Shown in pieces: positions 1 through 7,279 of a stretch of DNA of 8,654 nucleotides (positions are counted from its first letter, which is position 1; each line of letters opens with the position of its first letter). The notes under the pieces were generated by a model. The model worked only from the letters and a program-made list of their open reading frames with translations, made no database searches and had not been told where the DNA came from. A program made the translations under genes and the position numbers. The stretch is from contig JBHIET010000105.1 in the NCBI GenBank assembly GCA_046760785.1, forward strand, positions 1-8,654, written 5' to 3'. The DNA comes from JBHIET01 sp046760785 (GTDB lineage: Bacteria > Chloroflexota > Anaerolineae > B4-G1).

Positions 1-226
1 CCGCACCGGCCTGAAGAGCCGGTGCTGGATCGCGTCTTCCAGCGCCGCCTGTTCACGGCGGGGCGGCCCACCCAGCCCTGTTCACGGCGGCGTCGGAGCG
101 CACCGGCTAAAGCGCCGGCATATCCGCACCGGCCTGAAGAGCCGGTGCTGGATCGCGTCTTCCAGCCCCGCCTGTTCACGGCGGGGCGGCCCACCCAGCG
201 CCGCCTGTTCACGGCGGCGTCGGAGC
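1..226. repeat. Two copies of a ~100-bp palindrome-rich unit, 123-nt period
   Basis: Bases 1-76 recur at 124-199 with a single mismatch (position 44 versus 167), and bases 77-99 recur exactly at 204-226; the second copy has four extra bases before this block. Each unit is a string of small inverted repeats. The first is GCACCGGC (3-10) pairing with GCCGGTGC (18-25) over a 7-nt loop, repeated at 126-148. The second is CTGGA/TCCAG (25-42), and the third is CGCCG/CGGCG (43-60). A related imperfect hairpin sits at 103-118. The 13-nt core CCTGTTCACGGCG occurs four times, at 48, 77, 171 and 204. A frame at 22-315 is open through it, but its translation only mirrors the repeats, so I do not call it a gene. 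This looks like REP-like intergenic repeats rather than a CRISPR array. The left end is cut by the window. Confidence 0.8.
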
Positions 227-300
227 ACTCCGTTCCGGCCTACTCAGGGTGCTCCCTGCGATACGGCCTCCACTCCGTTCCGGCCTACTCAGGGTGCTCC
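226..300. repeat. Pair of identical 30-bp direct repeats, 15-bp gap
   Basis: A 30-base sequence beginning CACTCCGTTCCGG and ending GGGTGCTCC is present at 226-255 and again, identically, at 271-300. The intervening 15 bases are 256-270, giving a 45-bp period. The first copy can fold through GGAGCAC (222-228) pairing with GTGCTCC (249-255), using one flanking base outside the repeat; the second copy lacks the left arm. Two repeats with a 15-nt gap do not meet the usual 25-45-nt spacer size of a CRISPR array. The pair lies directly upstream of the cassette promoter, so a regulatory role is possible but unproven. Confidence 0.8.
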
Positions 301-326
301 GTGACTACCCCCTGAGCGCTCTCCGC

Positions 327-354
327 TTGCAATTTACAGCACCTTGCGTATACT
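327..354 (+). promoter_or_regulatory. Sigma70-like promoter of the CRISPR-associated cassette
   Basis: A -35-like TTGCAA (327-332, 4 of 6 matches to consensus) and a -10-like TATACT (349-354, 5 of 6) are separated by 16 bases in an AT-richer island of an otherwise GC-rich window. Transcription would start near 361, leaving a leader of about 60 nt before the ATG at 420. It is the only good promoter-like sequence upstream of the three overlapping genes, so it probably drives all of them. It begins 27 bp after the 30-bp repeat pair. Confidence 0.55.
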
Positions 355-419
355 AATGGAGATTCCGACGATATCATCTTAGCCGGTGTACTATCGAGCT
401 GGCGAAAGGAGAGAGTGCT

Positions 420-3400
420 ATGATTCTGAGAGGAAAGCTGCACGCGGAAACACCGATCTATAGAGGCAACGCACGCAAGACCCTCTTCACGAGGGATGGA
501 GACGGGACTCATCGCTTGGTCTCGCTGGCCGGGGAAGTCGCGGGCACGGCCCAATCTCTGATGGATGCCTTCATCGGCCAATCGCGCGATGGCAGGAACC
601 TGGGGCTGCTCAATCGCATGTGGGCGCGATTGTACGACGAGCCTCTGCCGAAGGGACTGATCACCAAGGTAGAGTGCAAGTTGCAGGAGGAGAGCTACCC
701 GCGAGACCGCTTCTTCGACCTGCGCATGGGCATCAAGCTGGACGAGGATCGTTGGGCCGCCGAAGCGAACGCCAATTACAAGATGGAGACGCTGTTCCGC
801 AACTCCGTTTTCGACCTCACCTTGCACGTCAACGACTCGGCGGTGAAGAAAGGGGAAAACGAAGCCCGGCTGTACTACCTCCTGCGGGAGTTGCAGGAAA
901 GCCGTTTCTGGTTCGGGGCGGGCAAGAGCAAGGGCTTGGGGCGCGTGCGCCTGGAGATAGACCTGCCGGACGGGATGCAAGCCGCAGCCGCCGAGACAGC
1001 CCCTGCCCTGCGTCTGGGAACGAACCACCTGCGCCTGGTCTTGACCTTCGACGCCACGAATCCCGTTCTGGTCGGCTGGAACTGGGGCAAGGTGGATCCC
1101 GAGATGCCCTCCTTCGCCGCCATCGAAGGGCGTGCGCTGGTGGAGGCGATGCGCGACCTGCCGGCCCCCATCCAGGAGCGTCTGGCGATGGGGCTGGCCG
1201 GCCCGATCCTCAGCCCGGAGGACTGGAAACAGAAATTCGCCGCCTACCTTCCCAGAGTCGTGGCCATCTGGCTGAGGGAGCAGTCGGTCGGAGAGGTCGA
1301 GACCTGGGTCTTGCCGGCCAAAGCGGCGGCCAAGCTGGGCAAGGGGAAATACGGCCTTTCCAAGAAGGTGCTCGCTCGGATTCAACCCTTGGTTGACCAC
1401 CCCTTCGCCGGCAAAGAGGAGGCCAAAGCTGCCTTTGAGAAGGCCCTGGGCGACAAAGCCAACATGGCGAAACGTATCCTCAAGGTCATGGTACAGCAAC
1501 GCCAGACCAGCCAGCAACTCAACCGTGATGCCTGGCGGGAGATCGCCACCGGTCTGGGACTGGACGTTGCCCTGGCGGATCGCCTCGCCGGGCAGATCAA
1601 GAGCGAAGAAGCACTGATAGAGATTCTGACTCCCGCGTGTCAAAATGTCCTCCCCCGCCTCTACCAACAGGTGGATCAGCAAATCAGCCTGATCCGGAGC
1701 GACGCCTGGGTGGATGCGGAGATCGCAACCCGCGAGGAACATCTGCGCATCAAGAACATGTTGCTGGAGGGCAGGATTGACGAGCGCCAGTGGGGCGATC
1801 CCGATCTGGTTCCAGAAGGCGTCCGCCCGGCCACGTGGGAGGAATTCGTTAACGCCCACCGGAGAGTGCAGTTTCGCCACATGTTACATCCCGGGAACTT
1901 GAACAAAAGCATCACCAACGACGAGAACATGATCGCTTTCCTCAAAGCCTATCGGGATCGTACTCGCCAGGAATTGGCCCAGCCTTACCACATTGACTTC
2001 CGGGCCGGCGGCGCGTTCAACCGGGAAATATCCCGCAAGTACGGCAAGCCTTACGATACGGTGTTCATGCGCATGCTGGCCTGGTCGCCATCCTCGCAGG
2101 AGCAGGGCACCTGGGAGGTTTACATTCCCGGCAGCACGATCAAGGGCGCTTTCAGGAAACGGGCCACTCAGGTACTCAGGACGCTGTGGGGTGAATCGGC
2201 CAGGACGACCGAGGTGTTGAACCGTCTCTTCGGCGCGCAACGGCAGCGCGGGCTGGTCTTTTTCTCCGACGCCTACCTCGCGGACCCGTATGATCCGGAA
2301 CGCGCCTGGTGCTCTACGGACGGGGTCAAGATGGACCCCAAGACCGGCCGCCCGATAGAGGCCGCCAAGCGGGACTATCTCTTTGCCTATGGCGAGCATT
2401 TGACCTTTCAACTTCAGTTGGACGTGCAGGACATCGGAGAGCAGGACCTGGAAGCGATCTCGTTCCTGATTCATCTGATCCAGGATTTTCAGAAGGGCGA
2501 CATCCCCCTGGGCGGTGAGAAGACCAGCGGCTTTGGCTGGGTCAAGGCGGACGTATCTCGACTCACCTGGCTGACGGCGGAGCCGGACGACGTGGGGGAA
2601 AAGCTGTTCGGGAAACGGACGCTGACCCGGGATGGCATCTGGCACAGGCTGGACCTGGAGGGCGAGGCAGCAGCCGGTGTGTTGCAGGCCGTTTACCCCA
2701 TCGCTCTCAAACAGGAACAGGTCTCCCCGACGCCGCCCAGAGCCGGCGCCGGCTTCATCTCCCACCGGGCCTTCGGCGGTCATTGCGGTATGCTGGCCGT
2801 GGAGGCCGAGATTCTGACCCCGATCAGCATACGGGAGAGCGGCGAACCCTCCTTCAGGGCTACTCTGGAAGATGGCCCCGTCAACGGCTGGGACTTCTTC
2901 GCCATGGCTCCCCCCGAGGCCGCCCGGCGAGGCCCTGAAAAAGTCTACGCGCTTCCCAGCCGGAGCATCAAGGGCATGCTGCGTCACATCTACGCCATCG
3001 CCAGCGACTCCCGCGAGCCAAGCCCCGACATCAACCATCTGAATCCGGTTGATGGTCTGTTCGGTTGGGTGGGAACAGGGCCTAACCAGGCCATCATGGG
3101 ACGCTTGTCCTTCAGCTTCGGCCTGTTCGACGATCCCGATCTGGCCTGGTTCAAAGTGCCCTATCCCTATGGACAGTGGCGCTACACCGGCGGCGAGTGG
3201 AAGAGCGAGGCGGGCGGCTCGGCCGCCCAGATGCTCATCGGCAAGACCTGGCGCGTCTTCCCTCACGCCCCGCTGGCTCCCATCGCCAGGCAACTGGACG
3301 ACTTCCGGCCCGACACGTTCCAGGCGCGTTACTTCAGGGCCATATTGCCAGGCTCGCGTGCTCGCTTCACCATCCGTTTCTGGAACCTCGACGACCAGGA

Positions 3401-3656
3401 GCTACAGCGGTTGATCTGGTGCGTGGCGCTGGAGCCGGGGCTGGCGCATAAGATGGGGAACAACCGCTACCTCGGCTTCGGCAGCCTGCGGTTGCAGGTT
3501 CTGCCGGACAGCTTCCTGATTGACTGGGCCAGGCGGTACGCGGGCGAGTCGGAGCAGAACTGGCGTCTGCCCATCCGGGTCGAGGAGTGGATCAAGCCTG
3601 ACGTAATTGAGCATTACGCGGCATTGCGGAAGGCGTTGAATGTTAAGCGGCTTTGA
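420..3656 (+). CDS. Single-chain multi-RAMP (three Cas7-like units) CRISPR-associated protein with helical insert
   Basis: Likely a crRNA- and target-RNA-binding effector backbone made of fused Cas7/RAMP units; 1078 residues. Unit 1 (about 1-185) opens with the RAMP strand LRGKLHAETPIYRGNA and closes with the glycine loop GAGKSKGLG (166-174). Unit 2 starts with a strand at 203-220 (LRLVLTF...PVLVGW). It is interrupted by a roughly 300-residue mainly helical stretch (222-520), then resumes with IPGSTIKGAFR (569-579, the Csm3-like PGSSLKG motif) and LGGEKTSGFG (697-706). Unit 3 (about 786-1030) has LPSRSIKGMLR (845-855), LFGW, FWNLDDQEL and MGNNRYLGFG, resembling the TIGR03986-type CRISPR RAMP family. 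D546 lies where Csm3 carries its cleavage aspartate (inference). The start at 420 follows AAAGGAG (405-411). Single-Cas7 subunits are usually 200-350 residues, so this is a fusion. The layout recalls type III-E Cas7-11 but with fewer Cas7 units. No HD, GGDEF or palm domain is seen. RAMP identity is secure; activity is not. Confidence 0.85.
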   Translation: MILRGKLHAETPIYRGNARKTLFTRDGDGTHRLVSLAGEVAGTAQSLMDAFIGQSRDGRNLGLLNRMWARLYDEPLPKGLITKVECKLQEESYPRDRFFDLRMGIKLDEDRWAAEANANYKMETLFRNSVFDLTLHVNDSAVKKGENEARLYYLLRELQESRFWFGAGKSKGLGRVRLEIDLPDGMQAAAAETAPALRLGTNHLRLVLTFDATNPVLVGWNWGKVDPEMPSFAAIEGRALVEAMRDLPAPIQERLAMGLAGPILSPEDWKQKFAAYLPRVVAIWLREQSVGEVETWVLPAKAAAKLGKGKYGLSKKVLARIQPLVDHPFAGKEEAKAAFEKALGDKANMAKRILKVMVQQRQTSQQLNRDAWREIATGLGLDVALADRLAGQIKSEEALIEILTPACQNVLPRLYQQVDQQISLIRSDAWVDAEIATREEHLRIKNMLLEGRIDERQWGDPDLVPEGVRPATWEEFVNAHRRVQFRHMLHPGNLNKSITNDENMIAFLKAYRDRTRQELAQPYHIDFRAGGAFNREISRKYGKPYDTVFMRMLAWSPSSQEQGTWEVYIPGSTIKGAFRKRATQVLRTLWGESARTTEVLNRLFGAQRQRGLVFFSDAYLADPYDPERAWCSTDGVKMDPKTGRPIEAAKRDYLFAYGEHLTFQLQLDVQDIGEQDLEAISFLIHLIQDFQKGDIPLGGEKTSGFGWVKADVSRLTWLTAEPDDVGEKLFGKRTLTRDGIWHRLDLEGEAAAGVLQAVYPIALKQEQVSPTPPRAGAGFISHRAFGGHCGMLAVEAEILTPISIRESGEPSFRATLEDGPVNGWDFFAMAPPEAARRGPEKVYALPSRSIKGMLRHIYAIASDSREPSPDINHLNPVDGLFGWVGTGPNQAIMGRLSFSFGLFDDPDLAWFKVPYPYGQWRYTGGEWKSEAGGSAAQMLIGKTWRVFPHAPLAPIARQLDDFRPDTFQARYFRAILPGSRARFTIRFWNLDDQELQRLIWCVALEPGLAHKMGNNRYLGFGSLRLQVLPDSFLIDWARRYAGESEQNWRLPIRVEEWIKPDVIEHYAALRKALNVKRL

Positions 3657-4542
3657 TTGGCTGCGCCGCAGTCGCACCGGCGCCGAGTTGTTGGCTACCC
3701 TAGAATACCTGAAGACCGAGCCCGATCTCTTTCCCACCGGGCCCACCGGGTCCGCAGGGGAAGGGATCGGGCCGCCTCATTCTGCGCTCGATGGCCCTTG
3801 CCGGCGGTGCTGGCTCTACCCCCGTCAATCCTCGCCCCGGCGGAATTACTGCCCCACGTGTCAGGCTATCCGGGCCAGGGCCAGGAAGGTGAACAATCGC
3901 TCTCGCCGCGCCATCGTCGTCTGGGGCTTCGTCAACCACCTGCCCCGGCAACTTTGGGCGGGCGAGGGATTCTACGGTGAGCACACCTGGGGCGACTACG
4001 TCCACGACGAGCAACACTTCCTGCTGGTGATGCCCCGGCGGGAGCTGAAGACCTGGCTCCGGGAACTGGTCATCTATCACGGCGCCGACCTGAAGGGGCT
4101 GCTCCAGGTGTTTCCCCCCACCGGTGCGAGAGAAGGGGCGAGCATGGGAGAGATTCTGTGTCGCGCCGTCCATCACGAGGCCCGCTTTTCTATGGACCGG
4201 TTGCGCGTCCGTTTCTTCTCCGCTCCCTATCAGCTCCTGAAGCCCCACACGCGAGATCAGCAAGGTTTGCTTACCTTCGAGGTCTCCGAGTTCCTGAGCC
4301 TGTTGGAGATGGCGGCGGTGTTTCGGACCGTGTTGCGCCCCGAGGAGCAGCAGGCCCTCTACGAGTTGGTGAATTTGAAGGATGCCGGCGAGGAGCAGTT
4401 TTACTGGGGAAGATTCATGGGCCTTTTGAGCCAGGAGGCCAAAGACATGTTGAGCGCCTGGAGGGTGCGGCAGTGGCCGCGGCATCGGATCAAGCTGCTG
4501 TACGAACTGATCGAATATGTGGGCTTTTATCAAACCGGTTAG
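3640..4542 (+). CDS. Zinc-ribbon protein of unknown function, in the RAMP cassette
   Basis: I do not recognise this 300-residue family. A flexible Gly/Pro-rich N-terminal stretch (31-53, including a PTGPTG tandem from a duplicated 9-bp sequence) leads into CRRC (54-57) and CPTC (71-74). That is a four-cysteine zinc ribbon, followed by a very basic segment (77-90). A possible β-rich core follows at about 91-200. The C-terminal 100 residues (210-297) look mostly helical. No transmembrane segment, signal peptide or nuclease motif is evident. The start overlaps the end of the RAMP gene by 17 nt and is preceded by GGAAGG (3628-3633), so it is probably translationally coupled and made with the RAMP protein. 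A zinc ribbon plus basic patch suggests nucleic-acid binding or bridging. A small-subunit (Cas11-like) or accessory-partner role is a guess from position only. Confidence 0.8.
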   Translation: MLSGFDWLRRSRTGAELLATLEYLKTEPDLFPTGPTGSAGEGIGPPHSALDGPCRRCWLYPRQSSPRRNYCPTCQAIRARARKVNNRSRRAIVVWGFVNHLPRQLWAGEGFYGEHTWGDYVHDEQHFLLVMPRRELKTWLRELVIYHGADLKGLLQVFPPTGAREGASMGEILCRAVHHEARFSMDRLRVRFFSAPYQLLKPHTRDQQGLLTFEVSEFLSLLEMAAVFRTVLRPEEQQALYELVNLKDAGEEQFYWGRFMGLLSQEAKDMLSAWRVRQWPRHRIKLLYELIEYVGFYQTG

Positions 4543-5527
4543 ACTTATCCGTTATCTGATTGTGTGGCGGGTCAACGGTTCGTTGGCTTACTTGCCGAGA
4601 TGTCTGTCGGCCGAGCTGTCCCTGTTCCTGGGCACTACGATTGCCGACCGTCTGCCGACCCAGCAGGCCCACCCCTGGCGCAAAGCTCTGGCTCCCTGGG
4701 ACGAGTACGGCGGCCTCTCACTCATCGGGAAGAAGAAACCCAGGCGCATACCGGACATAGCGTGGCCCATCGAGGCGGTCTTATTTGCCTACCCGGGTAA
4801 GCTGACTTATGGACAGGGGGAGTTGATCCTGTGGGAACTCAAACTGCTGGGCGAGAGCGCAGATCACGGACTCTTCCTGGAAGTCATCCTGCCGGCGATG
4901 GAGGAAGCGGGGAGCGTGGCCGACCAACGCTGGCGGCGACAGAACATCCTCTGGGGCCGGTTCGATGTCCACGCGGTTTACGCCGCCCGTGGCCCCCGGT
5001 GGGAGCCTGTGGTGAGCGAGGGGCGGCTGGACCTGAACTATCGCGCTACCCCTACCCAGTGGGCAGAGGGGTTGGCTTTCGAGTCGCAGTCGGAGCACAT
5101 ATTCAACCGTTTGACCTGGCTCACTCCTTTCGACCTGGGTGGTGAGACACGCTCCGGCGGCAGGCGAAAACAGCGCAGGAAAGAAATGACTCGCCGGCAA
5201 GTGCCGACCTTGCGGCGCATTCTGGAGTCCCTGATTGCCCGCATGAGTTCCTTATTGCCGGGCAAGCACCACACACCCAACGACGTGTTGGATGTTTTGA
5301 GCGCGGAGGAACGGGAGTCTCTCCAGGTTGTTTTGGAACATGCATCTCGTATCCCTATCCACCATGCCAACTTCAGGCCGGCCCCACAGCGTTGGCCGGG
5401 GCGCTGGATCGGGTCGCAGACTTTCCCAAGCATACCGCGTTCGATGATCCCCTACCTTGAATTGGCCTCTATCCTCCATGTTGGGAAACAGGCTCACTTT
5501 GGATGTGGCACCTTCACGATAAGTTGA
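4517..5527 (+). CDS. cas6: Cas6-like CRISPR pre-crRNA processing endoribonuclease (RAMP family)
   Basis: Predicted to cut CRISPR precursor RNA within repeats to give crRNAs. The 336-residue protein fits Cas6 of the PF10040-type family in length and layout. There is an N-terminal strand (LIRYLIVWRV, 10-19), then a middle block GELILWELKLLG (101-112) and GRFDVHAVYAA. The second half opens with LTWLTPFDLGGETRSG (199-214). The C-terminal glycine loop HVGKQAHFGCGTFTI (321-335) is the signature strand-loop-strand of Cas6. A basic patch (RRKQRRKEMTRRQ, 216-228) may contact RNA. No histidine occurs before residue 52, so the usual N-terminal catalytic His is not obvious; H52, H117, H152 or H194 could serve, or cleavage may be His-independent. 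The start overlaps the previous gene by 26 nt and has no clear ribosome-binding site, implying coupling; a GTG at 4562 is an alternative. It is the last gene of the cassette. Confidence 0.72.
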   Translation: MWAFIKPVRLIRYLIVWRVNGSLAYLPRCLSAELSLFLGTTIADRLPTQQAHPWRKALAPWDEYGGLSLIGKKKPRRIPDIAWPIEAVLFAYPGKLTYGQGELILWELKLLGESADHGLFLEVILPAMEEAGSVADQRWRRQNILWGRFDVHAVYAARGPRWEPVVSEGRLDLNYRATPTQWAEGLAFESQSEHIFNRLTWLTPFDLGGETRSGGRRKQRRKEMTRRQVPTLRRILESLIARMSSLLPGKHHTPNDVLDVLSAEERESLQVVLEHASRIPIHHANFRPAPQRWPGRWIGSQTFPSIPRSMIPYLELASILHVGKQAHFGCGTFTIS

Positions 5528-5629
5528 AGGGCTTCTCCCCCAATATGAACATTTTTCTCCCCACCTGCATGTAACGTGGTAGAAGCGGTCATCTATGCGC
5601 CGCTTGAAATCACACACAGGAGGAGAAAA
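5528..5629 (+). other. Intergenic gap before the vWA lipoprotein gene
   Basis: This 102-bp gap separates the CRISPR-associated cassette from the vWA gene. It holds a small inverted repeat, AAGCGG (5583-5588) with CCGCTT (5600-5605), and a strong ribosome-binding site CAGGAGGAG (5618-5626) for the next gene. I see no convincing -35/-10 pair with normal spacing and no T-tract terminator after the Cas6-like gene, so read-through from the cassette cannot be excluded. Confidence 0.4.
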
Positions 5630-7207
5630 ATGTACGCCAGAGTCCGTCTCACGCTGATCGCACTGATCGTCGTCGCCGCCGTGGTGACCGGCTGTGCCCC
5701 CGGAGCGTTCCCAACGCAGGTTCCGCCGGCAGGGCCGGAAGAATACGAGGGGATACTCGCCGCTACCGCCTTCCCCTATACCGACGGCCCCTATCCTTCC
5801 ACCGGCGGCCTCGTCCCGCCCAACGACCAGTCCTACGCCGATGTCTTCTTCGAAGACTACGGCGTCAACCCCTTCATTGACACCGAGGACGATCACCTCT
5901 CCACCTTCGCGGTGGACGTGGATACCGCCTCCTACACCGTCATGCGCCGCTGTGTGGGCGACGGCCACCTGCCGCCCGACGAGTCGGTGCGCGTCGAGGA
6001 GTACGTCAACTTCTTCGAGCAGGACTACGAACCGCCCGCTGATGGTGAGGGAGCCTTCGCCATCCACCTGGAGGGTGCACCCTCCCTTTACGGCGGCGAG
6101 CGGTACTACCTGGTGCGTGTCGGCCTCAAGGGGTACGAGATCCCGCCGGAGGAGCGCAAAGACGTCGTTCTTACCTTTGTGATAGACGTCTCCGGCTCGA
6201 TGAGCTACGAGAACCGGCTGGGGTTGGTCAAGCGGGCACTGCGGTTACTGGTGGAGGAACTGCGACCCACCGACAAAGTCGGCATCGTCGTCTACGGTTC
6301 GAGGGGATACGTGCTCCTGGAGCACACGCCGGTCGCCGAGGCTGAGCGCATCTTGCAGGCGATTGACCGGTTGCAACCTGAAGGCTCCACCAATGCCGAA
6401 GAAGGACTGGTGATCGGCTACCGGCAGGCTGGCGAAGCCTTCAACCCGGAGGCGATCAACCGGGTTATCCTATGCTCCGACGGTGTCGCTAACGTCGGCA
6501 ACACTGGCCCTGATGCCATCCTGGAGCAAATCCGCGATTACGCCGAGCGCGGTATCTACCTGACCACGGTGGGGTTCGGGATGGGCAACTACAACGACAT
6601 CTTGATGGAGCAATTGGCCGACAACGGCGACGGCTTCTATACCTACGTGGACACGCTGAAGGAGGCCGAGCGGGTCTTTGTCCATGACCTGACTTCGACG
6701 TTGCAGGTCATCGCTCAGGAAGCCAAGGTGCAGGTGGACTTCGACCCCGAGGTGGTCAGTCGCTACCGGCTTATCGGCTATGAGAACCGGGATGTGGCTG
6801 ACGAGGACTTCCGCAACGACGAGGTGGACGCCGGCGAGATCGGCGTTGGTCACAGCGTCACTGCTCTCTACGAGATCAAGTTCCGTCCTGAAGCCCCGAA
6901 ATCAAAGACGGCGATGACCGTCTACGTCCGCTACGAGAACCCCGACACCGGCGAGGTGGCGGAGATCGCCCGCTCAATCGCCCGCGCCGACTTCGCCCCG
7001 ACTTTCCGGGAGGCCTCGATCCGCTTCCAGCTGGACGCCGTGGTGGCTGAGTACGCCGAGATTTTGCGTGAAAGCTACTGGGCCAGGGATTCGAGCCTGG
7101 AGGACGTGGTCTGGGAGGCCCGCCGCATCGCCGAGTACCTGCCCCACGACGCCGACGTGGCCGAATTTGTCAGCCTGGTCGAGCGGGCCAGCGACCTGTG
7201 CGAGTAG
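5630..7207 (+). CDS. YfbK-family von Willebrand factor A domain lipoprotein
   Basis: A surface-anchored vWA protein of 525 residues. The ATG at 5630 is chosen over one 54 bp upstream because it follows AGGAGGAG by a few bases and begins a clean lipoprotein signal: basic start, hydrophobic core LTLIALIVVAAVV, and lipobox VTGC with the lipidated cysteine at 22. A Pro-rich linker (23-65) leads into the family's N-terminal domain NPFIDTEDDHLSTFAVDVDT (80-99) and LPPDESVRVEEYVNFF. The vWA domain (about 178-355) has an intact metal site: DVSGS (186-190), T254 in GSTN, and D284 in CSDG. The C-terminal domain (about 360-520) matches the YfbK C-terminal region, including VSRYRLIGYENR. Metal-dependent protein binding at the cell envelope is expected, but ligands for this family are poorly defined. 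The gene has its own ribosome-binding site and no evident functional tie to the CRISPR-associated cassette. Confidence 0.92.
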   Translation: MYARVRLTLIALIVVAAVVTGCAPGAFPTQVPPAGPEEYEGILAATAFPYTDGPYPSTGGLVPPNDQSYADVFFEDYGVNPFIDTEDDHLSTFAVDVDTASYTVMRRCVGDGHLPPDESVRVEEYVNFFEQDYEPPADGEGAFAIHLEGAPSLYGGERYYLVRVGLKGYEIPPEERKDVVLTFVIDVSGSMSYENRLGLVKRALRLLVEELRPTDKVGIVVYGSRGYVLLEHTPVAEAERILQAIDRLQPEGSTNAEEGLVIGYRQAGEAFNPEAINRVILCSDGVANVGNTGPDAILEQIRDYAERGIYLTTVGFGMGNYNDILMEQLADNGDGFYTYVDTLKEAERVFVHDLTSTLQVIAQEAKVQVDFDPEVVSRYRLIGYENRDVADEDFRNDEVDAGEIGVGHSVTALYEIKFRPEAPKSKTAMTVYVRYENPDTGEVAEIARSIARADFAPTFREASIRFQLDAVVAEYAEILRESYWARDSSLEDVVWEARRIAEYLPHDADVAEFVSLVERASDLCE

Positions 7208-7217
7208 AGGAGTTGAT

Positions 7218-7266
7218 GAGGGCTTCTCGTCCCAGGCCAATTCACCAATGCGCACGGGAAGCCCTC
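7218..7266. terminator. Long inverted repeat between convergent genes
   Basis: GAGGGCTTC (7218-7226) is the exact reverse complement of GAAGCCCTC (7258-7266). Four more inner pairs (7227-7230 with 7254-7257, one a G-U) extend the stem to 13 bp around a 23-nt loop. It lies between the stop of the vWA gene (7207) and the stop of the minus-strand mutase fragment (7280), where a shared bidirectional terminator would be expected. Neither side has a T-tract, so an intrinsic terminator is not certain; it could instead block 3' exonucleases. Confidence 0.55.
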
Positions 7267-7279
7267 CTAACACAATCAT

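Noticed and set aside
226..300. CRISPR array
   Set aside because: Only two 30-bp repeats with a 15-bp gap; real spacers are normally 25-45 bp, and no further units follow.
22..315. 97-codon open frame through the upstream repeats
   Set aside because: Its protein repeats only reflect the DNA repeats, there is no ribosome-binding site, and the hairpins are better explained as intergenic elements.
285..1880. 531-codon minus-strand open frame opposite the multi-RAMP gene
   Set aside because: It lies opposite a gene with clear RAMP motifs, and its translation is low-complexity and resembles no family; long antisense frames are common in GC-rich coding DNA.
1884..3293. 469-codon minus-strand open frame opposite the multi-RAMP gene
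   Set aside because: Same reason: antisense shadow with biased composition and no recognisable motif.
3700..4533. 277-codon minus-strand open frame opposite the zinc-ribbon gene
   Set aside because: The plus-strand frame has a ribosome-binding site, overlaps both neighbours like an operon gene and encodes a CxxC pair; the antisense frame has none of these.
5576..5629. Upstream start for the vWA lipoprotein
   Set aside because: Starting there would place 18 residues, several of them basic, before the signal peptide and spoil a good lipoprotein leader; the ATG at 5630 has the ribosome-binding site.
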